DNA from: Kitasatospora sp. CB01950
Lineage (GTDB): Bacteria; Actinomycetota; Actinomycetes; Streptomycetales; Streptomycetaceae
Direction: 5' to 3'
NCBI RefSeq assembly: GCF_001905465.1
Contig: NZ_LISX01000001.1
Coordinates: forward strand, 641,974-705,973
DNA: 64,000 bases
The notes beneath the pieces are model-generated. The model saw only the letters and a list, made by a program, of their open reading frames with translations. It made no database searches and had not been told where the DNA came from. Shown here piece by piece: positions 7,904 to 16,218 of the stretch; within the stretch, counting starts at the first letter, position 1, and the number at the start of each line of letters is the position of its first letter. Made by a program: the position numbers and the translations under genes.

Positions 7904-8443
7904 TCAGTGGCAGGTGACGGCCCCGGGCGTGACCCGGTCGGCCGGGGCCTTCTGCGGGATACCGTCCTGCGGGCTCCGGCCCGGACGTTCCTCGGTGCCC
8001 CTGCTGCGGCTCCGGACCGGCCACCAGGGGCGAGCGATCCGCGCGGTCGGGAGGGCGATCTCCGCCCACACCCACTTCCCGGTGCGCTTGCGGATCACCC
8101 CGTGGGCGAGGGCGAGTTCGGCGATCAGCAGGATGCCGCGGCCGGACTCGGAGTCCCGGTCGGGGCGGCCGGCCACCGGGACGGAGGGGGAGGTGTCGTA
8201 GACCTCGATGACGGCCCGATGGTGCAGCGGGTCGGTGTGCACGCCGACGGTGACGACCGGGCCGGTGGCGTGGCGGACGGCGTTGCCGAGCAGTTCGGAG
8301 GTGACCAGATCGACCGTCAGCTGGGTGTCCTCGTCCAGGGGAGCGCCGCCCCAGACGGTGATGAGTGCGCGGACCCGGCGGCGTCCGGTGGCGACGGTGG
8401 CGGGCTCGCGGGGCAGTGAGAACCATCGACGGTGCACGGACAT
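7904..8443 (-). CDS. RsbW-like anti-sigma / ATP-binding protein (HATPase_c_2)
   Basis: 179 residues. The start is the ATG at 8443 (MSVHRRWFSLPREP) with GAGGAG 7 bases upstream; a longer start at 8563 lacks a binding site. A single GHKL ATPase domain covers about 10-125: N-box LVTSELLGNAVRHA, then VEVYD-type and ESGRGILLI blocks. These small proteins are numerous in streptomycetes and act as serine kinases or anti-sigma factors, or in other signalling. The C-terminal 45 residues are basic and Pro rich. No sigma factor or anti-anti-sigma factor adjoins it. It diverges from the GntR gene across 186 bp of operator-rich DNA. Confidence 0.83.
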   Translation of the reverse strand: MSVHRRWFSLPREPATVATGRRRVRALITVWGGAPLDEDTQLTVDLVTSELLGNAVRHATGPVVTVGVHTDPLHHRAVIEVYDTSPSVPVAGRPDRDSESGRGILLIAELALAHGVIRKRTGKWVWAEIALPTARIARPWWPVRSRSRGTEERPGRSPQDGIPQKAPADRVTPGAVTCH

Positions 8444-8520
8444 GGCGGGCTCCTCATGCGGATTCGCTCGATGAACGCTCGTGGGACGGAGACTCGGCAG
8501 CCGATATGAGGGTATGTCAG

Positions 8521-8607
8521 ATTTCAGCATCTCTAGACAAGCTGAAATCTCTAGAGATGTCAATGCATCGGGGGGCGGACCGGCGTACCGTGCGTAGGAT
8601 GTCTAGA
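8521..8607. promoter_or_regulatory. Operator array with three TCTAGA cores and an 8-bp inverted repeat
   Basis: TCTAGA occurs at 8532-8537, 8550-8555 (inside the perfect 12-bp palindrome ATCTCTAGAGAT, 8547-8558) and 8602-8607. The first is framed by ATTTCAGC (8521-8528) and its complement GCTGAAAT (8541-8548). GntR regulators of the HutC/UTRA group usually bind a TCTAGA-like core, so these are probable sites for autoregulation by the gene at 8630 and for control of the divergent gene. Confidence 0.6.
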
Positions 8608-8629
8608 GAGGGGAAGGAAGCCCGCCGCC

Positions 8630-9388
8630 ATGACCAGTAGCCCCCGCGCCACCCAGCCCAAGTACCAGCGCATCGCCGAGGACCTCAAGCGCGACATCGA
8701 CTCCGGTCGCTACCGTCCCGGTGATCGGCTGCCGGGCGAGAACGACCTGATGGTGACGTACGGTGTGGCCCGGATGACGGCCCGCCAGGCGCTCGGTGTC
8801 CTGCAGACCGAGGGGATAGCGGAGGCCCGCAAGGGGGTGGGGGTCTTCGTCCGGGAGTTCCGGCCGATAAGGCGTCGCGGCATCCAACGGCTGTCCGGCC
8901 GGAACTGGGGCAGCGGCTTCTCGGTCTGGTCGACCGACATAGGGCCCCGTGACCTGACGGTGGACCAGCTGACCGTCGCCGAGCGGGAGGTTCCCGAGGA
9001 GATCGCCGCCGTCCTCGGCCTGAAGACGGGTGAGTCGGCCTGCGTGCGCAGCCGCCGCTTCGTGCTGGACGGCAAGCCGGTGCTGCTCTCCGAGTCCTAC
9101 CTGCCGGCCGCGCTGGTGACCGGCACCCGGATCACCGACCCGGACACCGGCCCCGGCGGGACCTACGCCAGGCTCGCCGAGCTCGGCCACAAGCCGGTGC
9201 ACTTCCAGGAGCACATCCGCTCCCGGATGCCCGCCGGCGACGAGGCCGAACGCCTTGCCCTCGCCCCCGGCACGCCGGTCTTCCTGGTGCACCGCACCGC
9301 GTTCGCCGAGGACGGCCAGGTGGTCGAGTTCAACGCGATGGTGCTCGACTCGTCCGCGTACATCCTCGAATACGACTTCGACGCCTGA
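8630..9388 (+). CDS. GntR/HutC-family transcriptional regulator with UTRA domain
   Basis: 252 residues. ATG at 8630 with GGAAGGAAG about 9 bases upstream. A winged helix covers about 10-76 (KYQRIAEDLKRDIDSGRYRPGDRLPGE opens the GntR fold, with ARMTARQAL as recognition helix). The UTRA effector domain covers about 100-248 (SRRFVLDGKPVLLSESYLP, FLVHRTAFAEDGQVVEF). UTRA domains sense small molecules such as sugars or amino acids; the ligand here is unknown. Three TCTAGA sites sit directly upstream, so autorepression is likely, with possible co-control of the RsbW-like gene. Confidence 0.88.
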   Translation: MTSSPRATQPKYQRIAEDLKRDIDSGRYRPGDRLPGENDLMVTYGVARMTARQALGVLQTEGIAEARKGVGVFVREFRPIRRRGIQRLSGRNWGSGFSVWSTDIGPRDLTVDQLTVAEREVPEEIAAVLGLKTGESACVRSRRFVLDGKPVLLSESYLPAALVTGTRITDPDTGPGGTYARLAELGHKPVHFQEHIRSRMPAGDEAERLALAPGTPVFLVHRTAFAEDGQVVEFNAMVLDSSAYILEYDFDA

Positions 9389-9404
9389 GCGGCCCTGCCC
9401 CGCC

Positions 9405-9454
9405 TGTGGACGACCGGCCCGGGCGGGCTCAGTTGTCCACAGGCCTGTGGACGA
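9405..9454. promoter_or_regulatory. Cluster of three DnaA-box-like 9-mers, also able to fold as a hairpin
   Basis: TTGTCCACA (plus strand, 9433-9441) equals the Streptomyces DnaA-box consensus. TCGTCCACA occurs twice on the minus strand (9405-9413 and 9446-9454). The first two also pair as GCCTGTGGAC/GTCCACAGGC, so the stretch could serve as terminator of the GntR gene. The start-side role for the gene at 9534 is unknown. Confidence 0.5.
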
Positions 9455-9533
9455 GCGGGCGCAGCCGCAGCAGCGGCCGGCTCGCCCGGAAAACCCGGCG
9501 ACCGCCCGCCGGGCCGCGTCCTACCGTGGCGGA

Positions 9534-11402
9534 ATGACCGGAAGACCCCGCACGTTCGCCTACGTCGGCCCGCCCGACCTGCTCGCCCGCGCCGACCGCG
9601 GCACCCTCGGGCGCGCCGTCCCCACGGCAATTCAACTCGACTTCTGGCTCGCAGAGTTGACGCCCGCAGAGCGCGAGGAGCCGGTCACCTACGTGGTCGA
9701 CGGGAAGGGCATGCTGCGCCTCGCGCCCCGTCGCAGTGAACACGTCGCGTGCGCCGGCGGGACGGACGTCCGGGCGGCGGGCGAGATCCGCTTCGCCCGG
9801 CGCGACGACGGCCGGTGGGCCGTCCGCGAGATCAGCAACCTGTCCACCGGCTACTGCCCCGACCTGGACAGCTGGCAGGCCGCCGCCACCGCCCTCGACC
9901 GGGCCGGCCTCGCCCGCCCGGACGCGTTCACCCAGGCGTGCGTCTTCCGCCGCTGCCCGGTCTGCACGCAGCTCAACCTGGTCAAGGACGACGACCTGAC
10001 CTGCGCCGTCTGCGACAGCGCCCTGCCGGCGGAGTGGAACCTCGACACCCTGGACCGCGCCGCAGCCGTCGTCGACCTGCCGCTGCCCCCGGACGACAGG
10101 GCCGCCGAACTCGCCGCCACCCTCCGCACGGTCGACAACACGCCTCTCCTGGAAGCGATTTCGTCCGGCGCGATACGCGTCCACCACCGCTCCGCCACCA
10201 CCCTGATCGCCCCGCCCGCCCCGAAGCACCGCGCCCCGGAACCCGAACCCACCTGGAGCCTGCTGCTGCGCGCCGCCCATCTGAGCTTCTGCGCCCACCT
10301 CCCGCTCAGCCTCTCCCCGGACGTGCTCTGGTACGCGGTGGTGCACGAGGTGGCGGTGCACGTCCGGCTCAACTCCGGGACGTACGCCGGGATCTTCACC
10401 GACACGCCCGCCCATCGGCAGAAGATCGAGGTCCGCGACGACAGCCTGCTCCTCCCGGACGCGGACTGGAGCGCGTCGATCCGCCTGGTGCTCGACCCGC
10501 TCCGCGAGCGCCTCGGCGAGGAGGTCACCGACCTGTTCCTGCCGCACTTCAGCACCACCACCCCGGACGACCTCTCCTCCGCCCTGGTCGCACTGATGTC
10601 CGTGGTCGGCCCGTACTACCGCTTCACCTGGACCAGCGTGTGCGGCATCCCGCGCATCCGCCTCGAAGGCACCGCCGAGGACTGGCGACTGCTCGCCCGA
10701 CGCGTCGACGCCCTCGCGGACTGGTTCGACGGCCTGCGCCCCTGGCTCGACGCGCTGCGCCCCGTCCTCGCGGAGGTCGCCCGCACCGCCGCCGGCGGCC
10801 CGGTCGACGAGCAGTTCTGGCGCTCGTTCTACAAGTGGGACTCGCAGTCCGGCGGCGACCTGGTCTCCGGCTGGATCACCGCCCTGTTCGCCCACACCCA
10901 GGCCCCGGGCGGGCCGGAACCCAAGACGTCCTTCGACTGGCGCCACGACAGGGGCTACGAGCAGAACGCCTTCCCGTCCCACGTCTCCAGCGTCCCGTTC
11001 CGCTGGCGACGCCCCGACGGCGAACGCGACATGACCTTCCTGGCCGGCCTGCTCGGCCTCGAACGCGACGGCGACCACCTCCGCCCGCGTCTCGCCCACT
11101 CCGTGCTGGAACGCCTCCCGTCCGGCCCCGACCCCGACGACCACCTGCTCCCCGACGGCTGGACGCACGCCCGCCTCCGCGAGGTCACCGGGAGCCCGAC
11201 GGCTCGGGCCCTCGGTCTCGACTGGACGGTCCACGGCATCGACATCGCGCCGAGCCACATCATCGGACTCGGCCCGCTCTGCTGTGTCCGCTCGACCGCC
11301 GACAGCTCCTGGTACCTCGGCGAACACCTCGCCGAGACCGGGGAGTTGTTCATCCACGAGCACCTCGGCCCGGACCTGACCGAGGCACTGCGCCGGCTCT
11401 GA
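9534..11402 (+). CDS. DUF4419-domain protein with N-terminal zinc-ribbon region
   Basis: 622 residues. ATG at 9534 (MTGRPRTFAYVG); the only nearby ribosome site is a weak GGCGGA. Residues about 1-170 form a separate module that includes RCPVC...CAVC, a probable zinc ribbon. From about 235 the DUF4419 domain begins with LLRAAHLSFCAHLPLSLSPD and VVHEVAVHVR, and includes KWDSQSGGDLVSGWITALF. This domain occurs in fungi and bacteria without a known function. The N-terminal module looks like a substrate or protein-interaction add-on. No signal peptide is visible. The stop codon abuts the decayed DUF1963 gene on the other strand. Confidence 0.75.
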   Translation: MTGRPRTFAYVGPPDLLARADRGTLGRAVPTAIQLDFWLAELTPAEREEPVTYVVDGKGMLRLAPRRSEHVACAGGTDVRAAGEIRFARRDDGRWAVREISNLSTGYCPDLDSWQAAATALDRAGLARPDAFTQACVFRRCPVCTQLNLVKDDDLTCAVCDSALPAEWNLDTLDRAAAVVDLPLPPDDRAAELAATLRTVDNTPLLEAISSGAIRVHHRSATTLIAPPAPKHRAPEPEPTWSLLLRAAHLSFCAHLPLSLSPDVLWYAVVHEVAVHVRLNSGTYAGIFTDTPAHRQKIEVRDDSLLLPDADWSASIRLVLDPLRERLGEEVTDLFLPHFSTTTPDDLSSALVALMSVVGPYYRFTWTSVCGIPRIRLEGTAEDWRLLARRVDALADWFDGLRPWLDALRPVLAEVARTAAGGPVDEQFWRSFYKWDSQSGGDLVSGWITALFAHTQAPGGPEPKTSFDWRHDRGYEQNAFPSHVSSVPFRWRRPDGERDMTFLAGLLGLERDGDHLRPRLAHSVLERLPSGPDPDDHLLPDGWTHARLREVTGSPTARALGLDWTVHGIDIAPSHIIGLGPLCCVRSTADSSWYLGEHLAETGELFIHEHLGPDLTEALRRL

Positions 11403-11709
11403 TCACGGGCCGTCAACCACACCCGCCGACCGGCCGCCGAGCTTCCAGCCGGTCACCCGGGTGATGACGTCCTTGCCCCCCCGGGATCGGTGTCGAGGAT
11501 CAACTGGTGCAGGGCGGGCCGGAGTTCGGCCGGAAGCTCCTCGCGATACGGGAAGTCGACGAGGGCCACAGCGGCGGGCCTCCGACCGAGCTGTCGGCGA
11601 CCCCGGGCGCGCCGCGCTCGATCCGCAGCCGGGCGGCCGCGCGGCCGTACGGCGCGAGTTCGGGCATGCGCGCCAGGATTTCCTCCGTCGAGGGGCGCTG
11701 ATGATCCAC
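11403..11709 (-). pseudogene. Decayed DUF1963-family gene
   Basis: A GTG at 11709 opens a frame that reads STEEILARMPELAPYGRAA and ends in DSSVGGPPLW, typical of the start of actinobacterial DUF1963 proteins. Matching downstream pieces then lie in other frames: VDFPYREELPAELR, and DVITRVTGWKLGG, which resembles the later GWKVGG block. Roughly two thirds of the usual length is missing, and at least two frame changes are needed. I read this as a remnant made by internal deletion and frameshifts. The family assignment is from memory of conserved blocks. Confidence 0.55.
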
Positions 11710-11786
11710 CGTCGAACCTTCCGGGTCGGGAGCGCGCACACGCTACCGGCCCGGACCGACGGGCGATCAATTCGACGGGGACGGCC

Positions 11787-12275
11787 TCAGGGCCAGACCA
11801 GGCAGTACAGCTGGTGGCCGGCGTCGTGCAGGCGGTTGGCGAAGTCCTGCCACTCGTGCAGCATCTGGTAGATGACGAAGGCGTCCCGCGGGCCGCGGCG
11901 GTCGGGGACGGTGGACCAGATGAAGGCGGCGGCGCCGAGTTCGGTCTCGTCGGCCTTGCGGAGCGGTTCGACGACGGTGTGCGGGAGTTGGACCACCGCG
12001 TAGTCCGGGTGCAGGACCACCAGTTCGAGCGGCGGGACGTGGTGCAGCGGCACGCCCTGAATGCCGGTCAGCACCATCGCGCTCATCGTCTCGGGCTTGA
12101 TCTTGGTGGAGAGGTGCCCGTTGCCGGAGCCGCTGGTCTCCATCAGGTCGCCGAGCCGGCCGAGCGCGCCCAGTTCGCCGGCGTCGAGGCCGAGGCCACC
12201 GGGGCCGAGCGCGGTGGGGACTCTGGCGGCGGTGGCGCGATCCGGTGCCCCGAAGTACTTGTAGGTGACCCCCAC
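11787..12275 (-). CDS. Conserved protein of unknown function
   Basis: 162 residues. I choose the GTG at 12275 (VGVTYKYFGAPDRATAARVP), with GAGGGCAGA just upstream; the 5' extension to 12452 is Arg/Gly rich and looks non-coding. The protein has no signal peptide or membrane segment. Visible features are a PLHHVPPLELVVLHPDYAVVQLPHTVV segment (Pro/His rich, strand-like) and the C-terminal WQDFANRLHDAGHQLYCLVWP. Related proteins occur next to hemL in other streptomycetes as far as I recall, but no function is known to me. Start and role are both uncertain. Confidence 0.6.
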   Translation of the reverse strand: MGVTYKYFGAPDRATAARVPTALGPGGLGLDAGELGALGRLGDLMETSGSGNGHLSTKIKPETMSAMVLTGIQGVPLHHVPPLELVVLHPDYAVVQLPHTVVEPLRKADETELGAAAFIWSTVPDRRGPRDAFVIYQMLHEWQDFANRLHDAGHQLYCLVWP

Positions 12276-12653
12276 TCTGCCCTCGCCCCTCCTTCCCCTG
12301 CCCGCTTCCCTGCCCCCGCCGGTCCCGGCCGGCCTGCGGGTACGCTCCGCGGCCTCGTCGAAACCGTCCTGCCTCTCGGACACTCGGACCATCCTCACCG
12401 GAACTCGCCGGAATCGACAGACCCCCGCATGTCCGACTTTCCCTCCGGACATGCCCCTTACCCGTCTGCTTGCGCGCTACACGAGCGCGCGTTACTCGAC
12501 CTTACCTTCGCCACAGGCAGTGAGGGGAGCAGCACACGGATCATCGTTCCAGATGATCGGGCCCGACATGCAGAACGCAAAGACACGATTTGAGACCATG
12601 TTCGGGTAAGAGAGGCTCCAGGCCACCCCGCGGACCCAACGGATGAGCGAGTG
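12276..12653. other. 378-bp divergent upstream region of hemL with three inverted repeats
   Basis: No gene is seen. The region holds ATGTCCG/CGGACAT (12429-12435 and 12446-12452), GCGCGCT/AGCGCGC (12472-12478 and 12484-12490) and GATCATC/GATGATC (12539-12545 and 12552-12558), followed by an AT-richer stretch to 12610. This must contain the hemL promoter; the repeats are candidate operators. Confidence 0.5.
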
Positions 12654-13982
12654 ATGAGCTACCCGTACGAAGCACCCCAGTCCCAGTCGCTGTTCGAGCG
12701 CGCCTTGGCGGTCACCCCCGGCGGCGTCAACTCGCCGGTGCGGGCCTTCCGCGCGGTCGGCGGCACGCCCCGTTTCATGGTGTCCGGCAGCGGCCCGTAC
12801 CTGACCGACGCCGATGGCCGCGAGTACGTGGACCTGGTGTGTTCCTGGGGCCCGATGCTGCTCGGCCACGCGCACCCGGCGGTGATCGAGGCGGTGCAGC
12901 AGGCGGTCGTCCGCGGCACCTCCTTCGGCACGCCCGGCCAGGGCGAGGTCGAGCTCGGCGAGGAGATCGTCGCCCGGATCGCCCCGGTCGAGCAGGTCCG
13001 CCTCGTCTCCAGCGGCACCGAGGCGACGATGTCGGCGATCCGACTGGCCCGCGGCTTCACCGGCCGCGCGAAGGTGGTCAAGTTCGCAGGCTGCTACCAC
13101 GGTCACGTGGACGCGCTGCTGGCCGCCGCCGGTTCCGGCGTCGCCACCTTCGGCCTGCCCGACACCCCGGGCGTCACCGGCGCGCAGGCCGGCGACACCA
13201 TCGTCCTGCCGTACAACGACCTGGACGCGGTGCGTGCCGCCTTCGCCGCGCACCCCGGCGAGATCGCCTGCGTGATCACCGAGGCCTCGCCCGGCAACAT
13301 GGGCGTCGTCCCGCCGCTGCCCGGCTTCAACGGTGGCCTGGCCGAACTGTGCCGGGAGAACGGCGCGTTGTTCATCTCCGACGAGGTGATGACCGGCTTC
13401 CGCGTCTCCAAGGCCGGCTGGTACGGCCTGGAGGCCGCCCACGAGGGCTGGGCGCCGGACCTGCTGACCTTCGGCAAGGTGATGGGCGGCGGCTTCCCCG
13501 CCGCGGCGTTCGGCGGCCGCGCCGACGTGATGGCGCACCTCGCCCCCGCCGGCCCGGTCTACCAGGCCGGCACGCTCTCCGGTAACCCGATCGCCACCGC
13601 CGCCGGTCTGGCCCAGCTGCGCCACTGCACCGACGAGGTGTACGCCACCGTCGACAGGGTCGCCGCCGAGGTGTCCGGCCTGGTTGCCGAGGCGCTCTCG
13701 AAGGAGGGCGTGGCGCACCGCCTGCAGACCGCGGGCAACATGTTCTCGGTCTTCTTCACCGACGAGCAGGTCACCAACTACGACGAGGCCCGCCGCCAGC
13801 AGGCGTTCCGCTTCAACGGCTTCTTCCACTCGATGCTGAGCCAGGGCGTCTACCTGCCGCCGTCGGCGTACGAGTCCTGGTTCGTCTCGTCCGCGCACGA
13901 CGCGCGCGCGATCGAGCGGATCGCCGCCGCCCTGCCCGCCGCCGCCCGTGCCGCCGCCGAGGCCACCGAGGAGTCCAAGTGA
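12654..13982 (+). CDS. hemL: Glutamate-1-semialdehyde 2,1-aminomutase
   Basis: 442 residues from ATG 12654 (an in-frame GTG lies just before at 12651). A class-III PLP aminotransferase fold that converts glutamate-1-semialdehyde to 5-aminolevulinate, the C5 route to haem, sirohaem and cobalamin. Visible motifs: [12 protein letters not shown] (21-32), [17 protein letters not shown] (118-134), SDEVMTGFR (242-250), and PLP-lysine K275 in [12 protein letters not shown]. Length is normal. The stop overlaps the next gene by four bases. Haem supply is placed directly ahead of the cytochrome c maturation genes. Confidence 0.96.
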   Translation: MSYPYEAPQSQSLFERALAVTPGGVNSPVRAFRAVGGTPRFMVSGSGPYLTDADGREYVDLVCSWGPMLLGHAHPAVIEAVQQAVVRGTSFGTPGQGEVELGEEIVARIAPVEQVRLVSSGTEATMSAIRLARGFTGRAKVVKFAGCYHGHVDALLAAAGSGVATFGLPDTPGVTGAQAGDTIVLPYNDLDAVRAAFAAHPGEIACVITEASPGNMGVVPPLPGFNGGLAELCRENGALFISDEVMTGFRVSKAGWYGLEAAHEGWAPDLLTFGKVMGGGFPAAAFGGRADVMAHLAPAGPVYQAGTLSGNPIATAAGLAQLRHCTDEVYATVDRVAAEVSGLVAEALSKEGVAHRLQTAGNMFSVFFTDEQVTNYDEARRQQAFRFNGFFHSMLSQGVYLPPSAYESWFVSSAHDARAIERIAAALPAAARAAAEATEESK

Positions 13983-14668
13983 CGGACAACAAGAAGGACA
14001 TCACGGTCGTCCACGTGATGCGGCACGGCGAGGTGCACAACCCGGAGGGCGTGCTGTACGGGCGTCTGCCGGGCTACCACCTGTCCGAGCTGGGGCGGCA
14101 GATGGCCGAGCGGGTGGCCGACCACCTGAAGGACCGCGACATCACGCACGTGGTGGCCTCCCCGCTGGAGCGCGCCCAGGAGACCGCCGAGCCGATCGCC
14201 AAGGCGCACGGCCTGGAGGTGGCGGCCGACCCGCGGCTGATCGAGGCGGAGAACATCTTCGAGGGCAAGACCTTCGGCGTCGGCGACGGCTCGCTCCGCA
14301 ACCCGGCGTACTGGCGCTACCTCACCAACCCGTTCAAGCCGTCCTGGGGCGAGCCGTACATCGACCAGGTGGTGCGGATGATGGGCGCGATCGCCGGCGC
14401 CCGGGACGCCGCGCGCGGGCACGAGGCGGTGTGCGTCAGTCACCAGCTGCCGATCTGGATCCTGCGCTCGTTCGCCGAGCGCCGCCGGCTGTGGCACGAC
14501 CCGCGCCGCCGGCAGTGCTCGCTCGCCTCGTTGACCAGCTTCACCTTCGAGGGTGACCGGATCGTCTCGATCGGCTACCGCGAGCCGGCCCGCGACCTGC
14601 TGCCGGCCCACCTGGTGGGCAAGGGCAAGAAGGGCGACAAGCCGGTCGGGAAGAGCTTCGGGGCCTGA
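13979..14668 (+). CDS. Histidine phosphatase family protein
   Basis: 229 residues. GTG start at 13979 inside the hemL stop (GTGA). The phosphohistidine motif [12 protein letters not shown] is at about residues 13-24, the second conserved Arg in [10 protein letters not shown], and the second catalytic His in [10 protein letters not shown]. This is the phosphoglycerate-mutase-like fold, usually a phosphatase on small metabolites in this family. Its substrate cannot be told from sequence. The fixed place between hemL and tlpA is shared with other streptomycetes as I recall, and suggests a housekeeping link to haem or cytochrome supply. The C-terminus is Lys/Gly rich. Confidence 0.88.
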   Translation: MTDNKKDITVVHVMRHGEVHNPEGVLYGRLPGYHLSELGRQMAERVADHLKDRDITHVVASPLERAQETAEPIAKAHGLEVAADPRLIEAENIFEGKTFGVGDGSLRNPAYWRYLTNPFKPSWGEPYIDQVVRMMGAIAGARDAARGHEAVCVSHQLPIWILRSFAERRRLWHDPRRRQCSLASLTSFTFEGDRIVSIGYREPARDLLPAHLVGKGKKGDKPVGKSFGA

Positions 14669-14842
14669 CCCGCACGGCTTCGGGACGTTGCTCACACCGG
14701 TGCCCCGCGGGGTAAACACGGCGAGCGGCGGAATGCCCGAATTAAGACGATCATAAGTGGAGTTCCCGCAGGTCGCGGGGGGTCCGGCCGGCAACGCCGG
14801 ACCCCCCGGAAACGGGCCGAAGAGCCATGCGAAACTTTTCAC

Positions 14843-15439
14843 ATGTCTTGGACGCCCACCCGCCGCACCCGCCTCACCGCCGCCCTCGGCGCGGCCACCG
14901 CCCTGGCCCTCGCCGGGTGCTCCAGCTCCGGTTCCAGCGGTGACGGCTCGGTGGGCTTCATCACCGGCAAGGGCGGCATCGACACCGCCGCCGCCGGCCA
15001 CCGGGTGGCCGCCCCGGACATCACCGGCACCGGGCTGGACGGCTCCGGCGCCATCAAGCTCTCCGACTACCGCGGCAAGGTGGTCGTCCTCAACATCTGG
15101 GGCTCCTGGTGCAGCCCCTGCCGCGCCGAGGCCAAGGGCCTGCAGGAGAGCTCCCGGAAGTACGCGGACCAGGTGCAGTTCCTCGGCATCAACACCCGGG
15201 ACACCGACCCCGCCAACGCCATCGCGTTCGAGAAGAACTTCGGGGTGACCTACCCGTCCATCTACGACCCGGACGGCACCCAGATCCTCAAGTTCCCCAA
15301 GGGCAGCCTCAACCCGCAGTCCATCCCGACCACCATCGTGATCGACAAGGACGGCAAGCTGGCCGCCCGCGCCATGCGCGCGATGTCCACCGAGGACCTC
15401 GACAAGATGATCGAACCGATCCTCGCGGAGTCCAAGTGA
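14843..15439 (+). CDS. Thiol-disulfide lipoprotein TlpA/ResA-like, cytochrome c maturation
   Basis: 198 residues. The signal peptide ends in lipobox LALAGC (lipidated C26). A thioredoxin-like domain follows (about 50-195) with redox motif WCSPC (C89, C92) in NIWGSWCSPCRAE and cis-Pro block SIPTTIVID. In Gram-positive System II assembly this extracytoplasmic thioredoxin reduces apocytochrome haem-binding cysteines and is itself reduced by CcdA. The next gene, ccdA, starts within its stop codon, matching that electron path. Confidence 0.92.
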   Translation: MSWTPTRRTRLTAALGAATALALAGCSSSGSSGDGSVGFITGKGGIDTAAAGHRVAAPDITGTGLDGSGAIKLSDYRGKVVVLNIWGSWCSPCRAEAKGLQESSRKYADQVQFLGINTRDTDPANAIAFEKNFGVTYPSIYDPDGTQILKFPKGSLNPQSIPTTIVIDKDGKLAARAMRAMSTEDLDKMIEPILAESK

Positions 15440-16215
15440 GCGCCGTCCTGGCAGCTGCCGGGGTCGGCTACAACGACACCGTGGGCAGCGGCGCGCTGAT
15501 GCTCGCCCTGCCGATCGCGCTGGCGGCCGGCCTGCTCTCCTTCTTCTCGCCGTGCGTGCTGCCGCTGGTCCCCGGCTACCTCAGCTACGTCACCGGCTTC
15601 TCCGCCGCCGACCTCTCCGACGCCCGCGGCGGCCGCCGCGGCCGGATGCTGGCCGGCTCCGGGCTGTTCGTGCTCGGCTTCGCCGCTGTCTTCATCTCCG
15701 GCGGCGCCCTGTTCGGCTCGTTCGGGGAGACCCTGCTGGAGTACCGGCGGCCCATCTCGATCGTGATGGGCGTGCTCACCGTGCTGATGGGGCTGGCGTT
15801 CATGGGCCTGCTGCCGGGCTTCACCATGCGCGAACTGCGCAGCCACCGCCGCCCGGCGGTCGGCCTGGCCGGCGCCCCGCTGCTCGGCGTGGTGTTCGGC
15901 GTGGGCTGGACGCCGTGCATCGGCCCGACCCTGGCGGCGATCCAGTCGCTGGCCCTCAACCAGGCCAGCGCCGGGCGCGGCGCACTGCTGATGACGGCCT
16001 ACTGCTTCGGCCTCGGCGTACCGTTCGTCCTGGCCGCGCTGGCCTTCCGCAAGGCGCTGGGTGCCTTCGGCTGGGTCAAGCGGCACTACCAGTGGGTGAT
16101 GCGGGTCGGTGGCGGCATGCTCGTCGCCGTCGGCCTGGCCCTGGTGACGGGGGCGTGGGACGCACTGGTCAACCAGCTCCAGTACCTCACCCAGAACTTC
16201 TCGATCGGAATCTGA
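15436..16215 (+). CDS. ccdA: Cytochrome c biogenesis protein CcdA
   Basis: 259 residues. GTG at 15436 overlaps the tlpA stop (GTGA). Six to seven hydrophobic helices are visible. The two membrane cysteines lie in the conserved blocks LLSFFSPCVLPLVPGYLSY and FGVGWTPCIGPTLAA, which shuttle electrons from cytosolic thioredoxin across the membrane. The partner is the lipoprotein TlpA encoded just upstream. Three bases separate it from resB. Confidence 0.95.
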   Translation: MSAVLAAAGVGYNDTVGSGALMLALPIALAAGLLSFFSPCVLPLVPGYLSYVTGFSAADLSDARGGRRGRMLAGSGLFVLGFAAVFISGGALFGSFGETLLEYRRPISIVMGVLTVLMGLAFMGLLPGFTMRELRSHRRPAVGLAGAPLLGVVFGVGWTPCIGPTLAAIQSLALNQASAGRGALLMTAYCFGLGVPFVLAALAFRKALGAFGWVKRHYQWVMRVGGGMLVAVGLALVTGAWDALVNQLQYLTQNFSIGI

Positions 16216-16218
16216 CCC

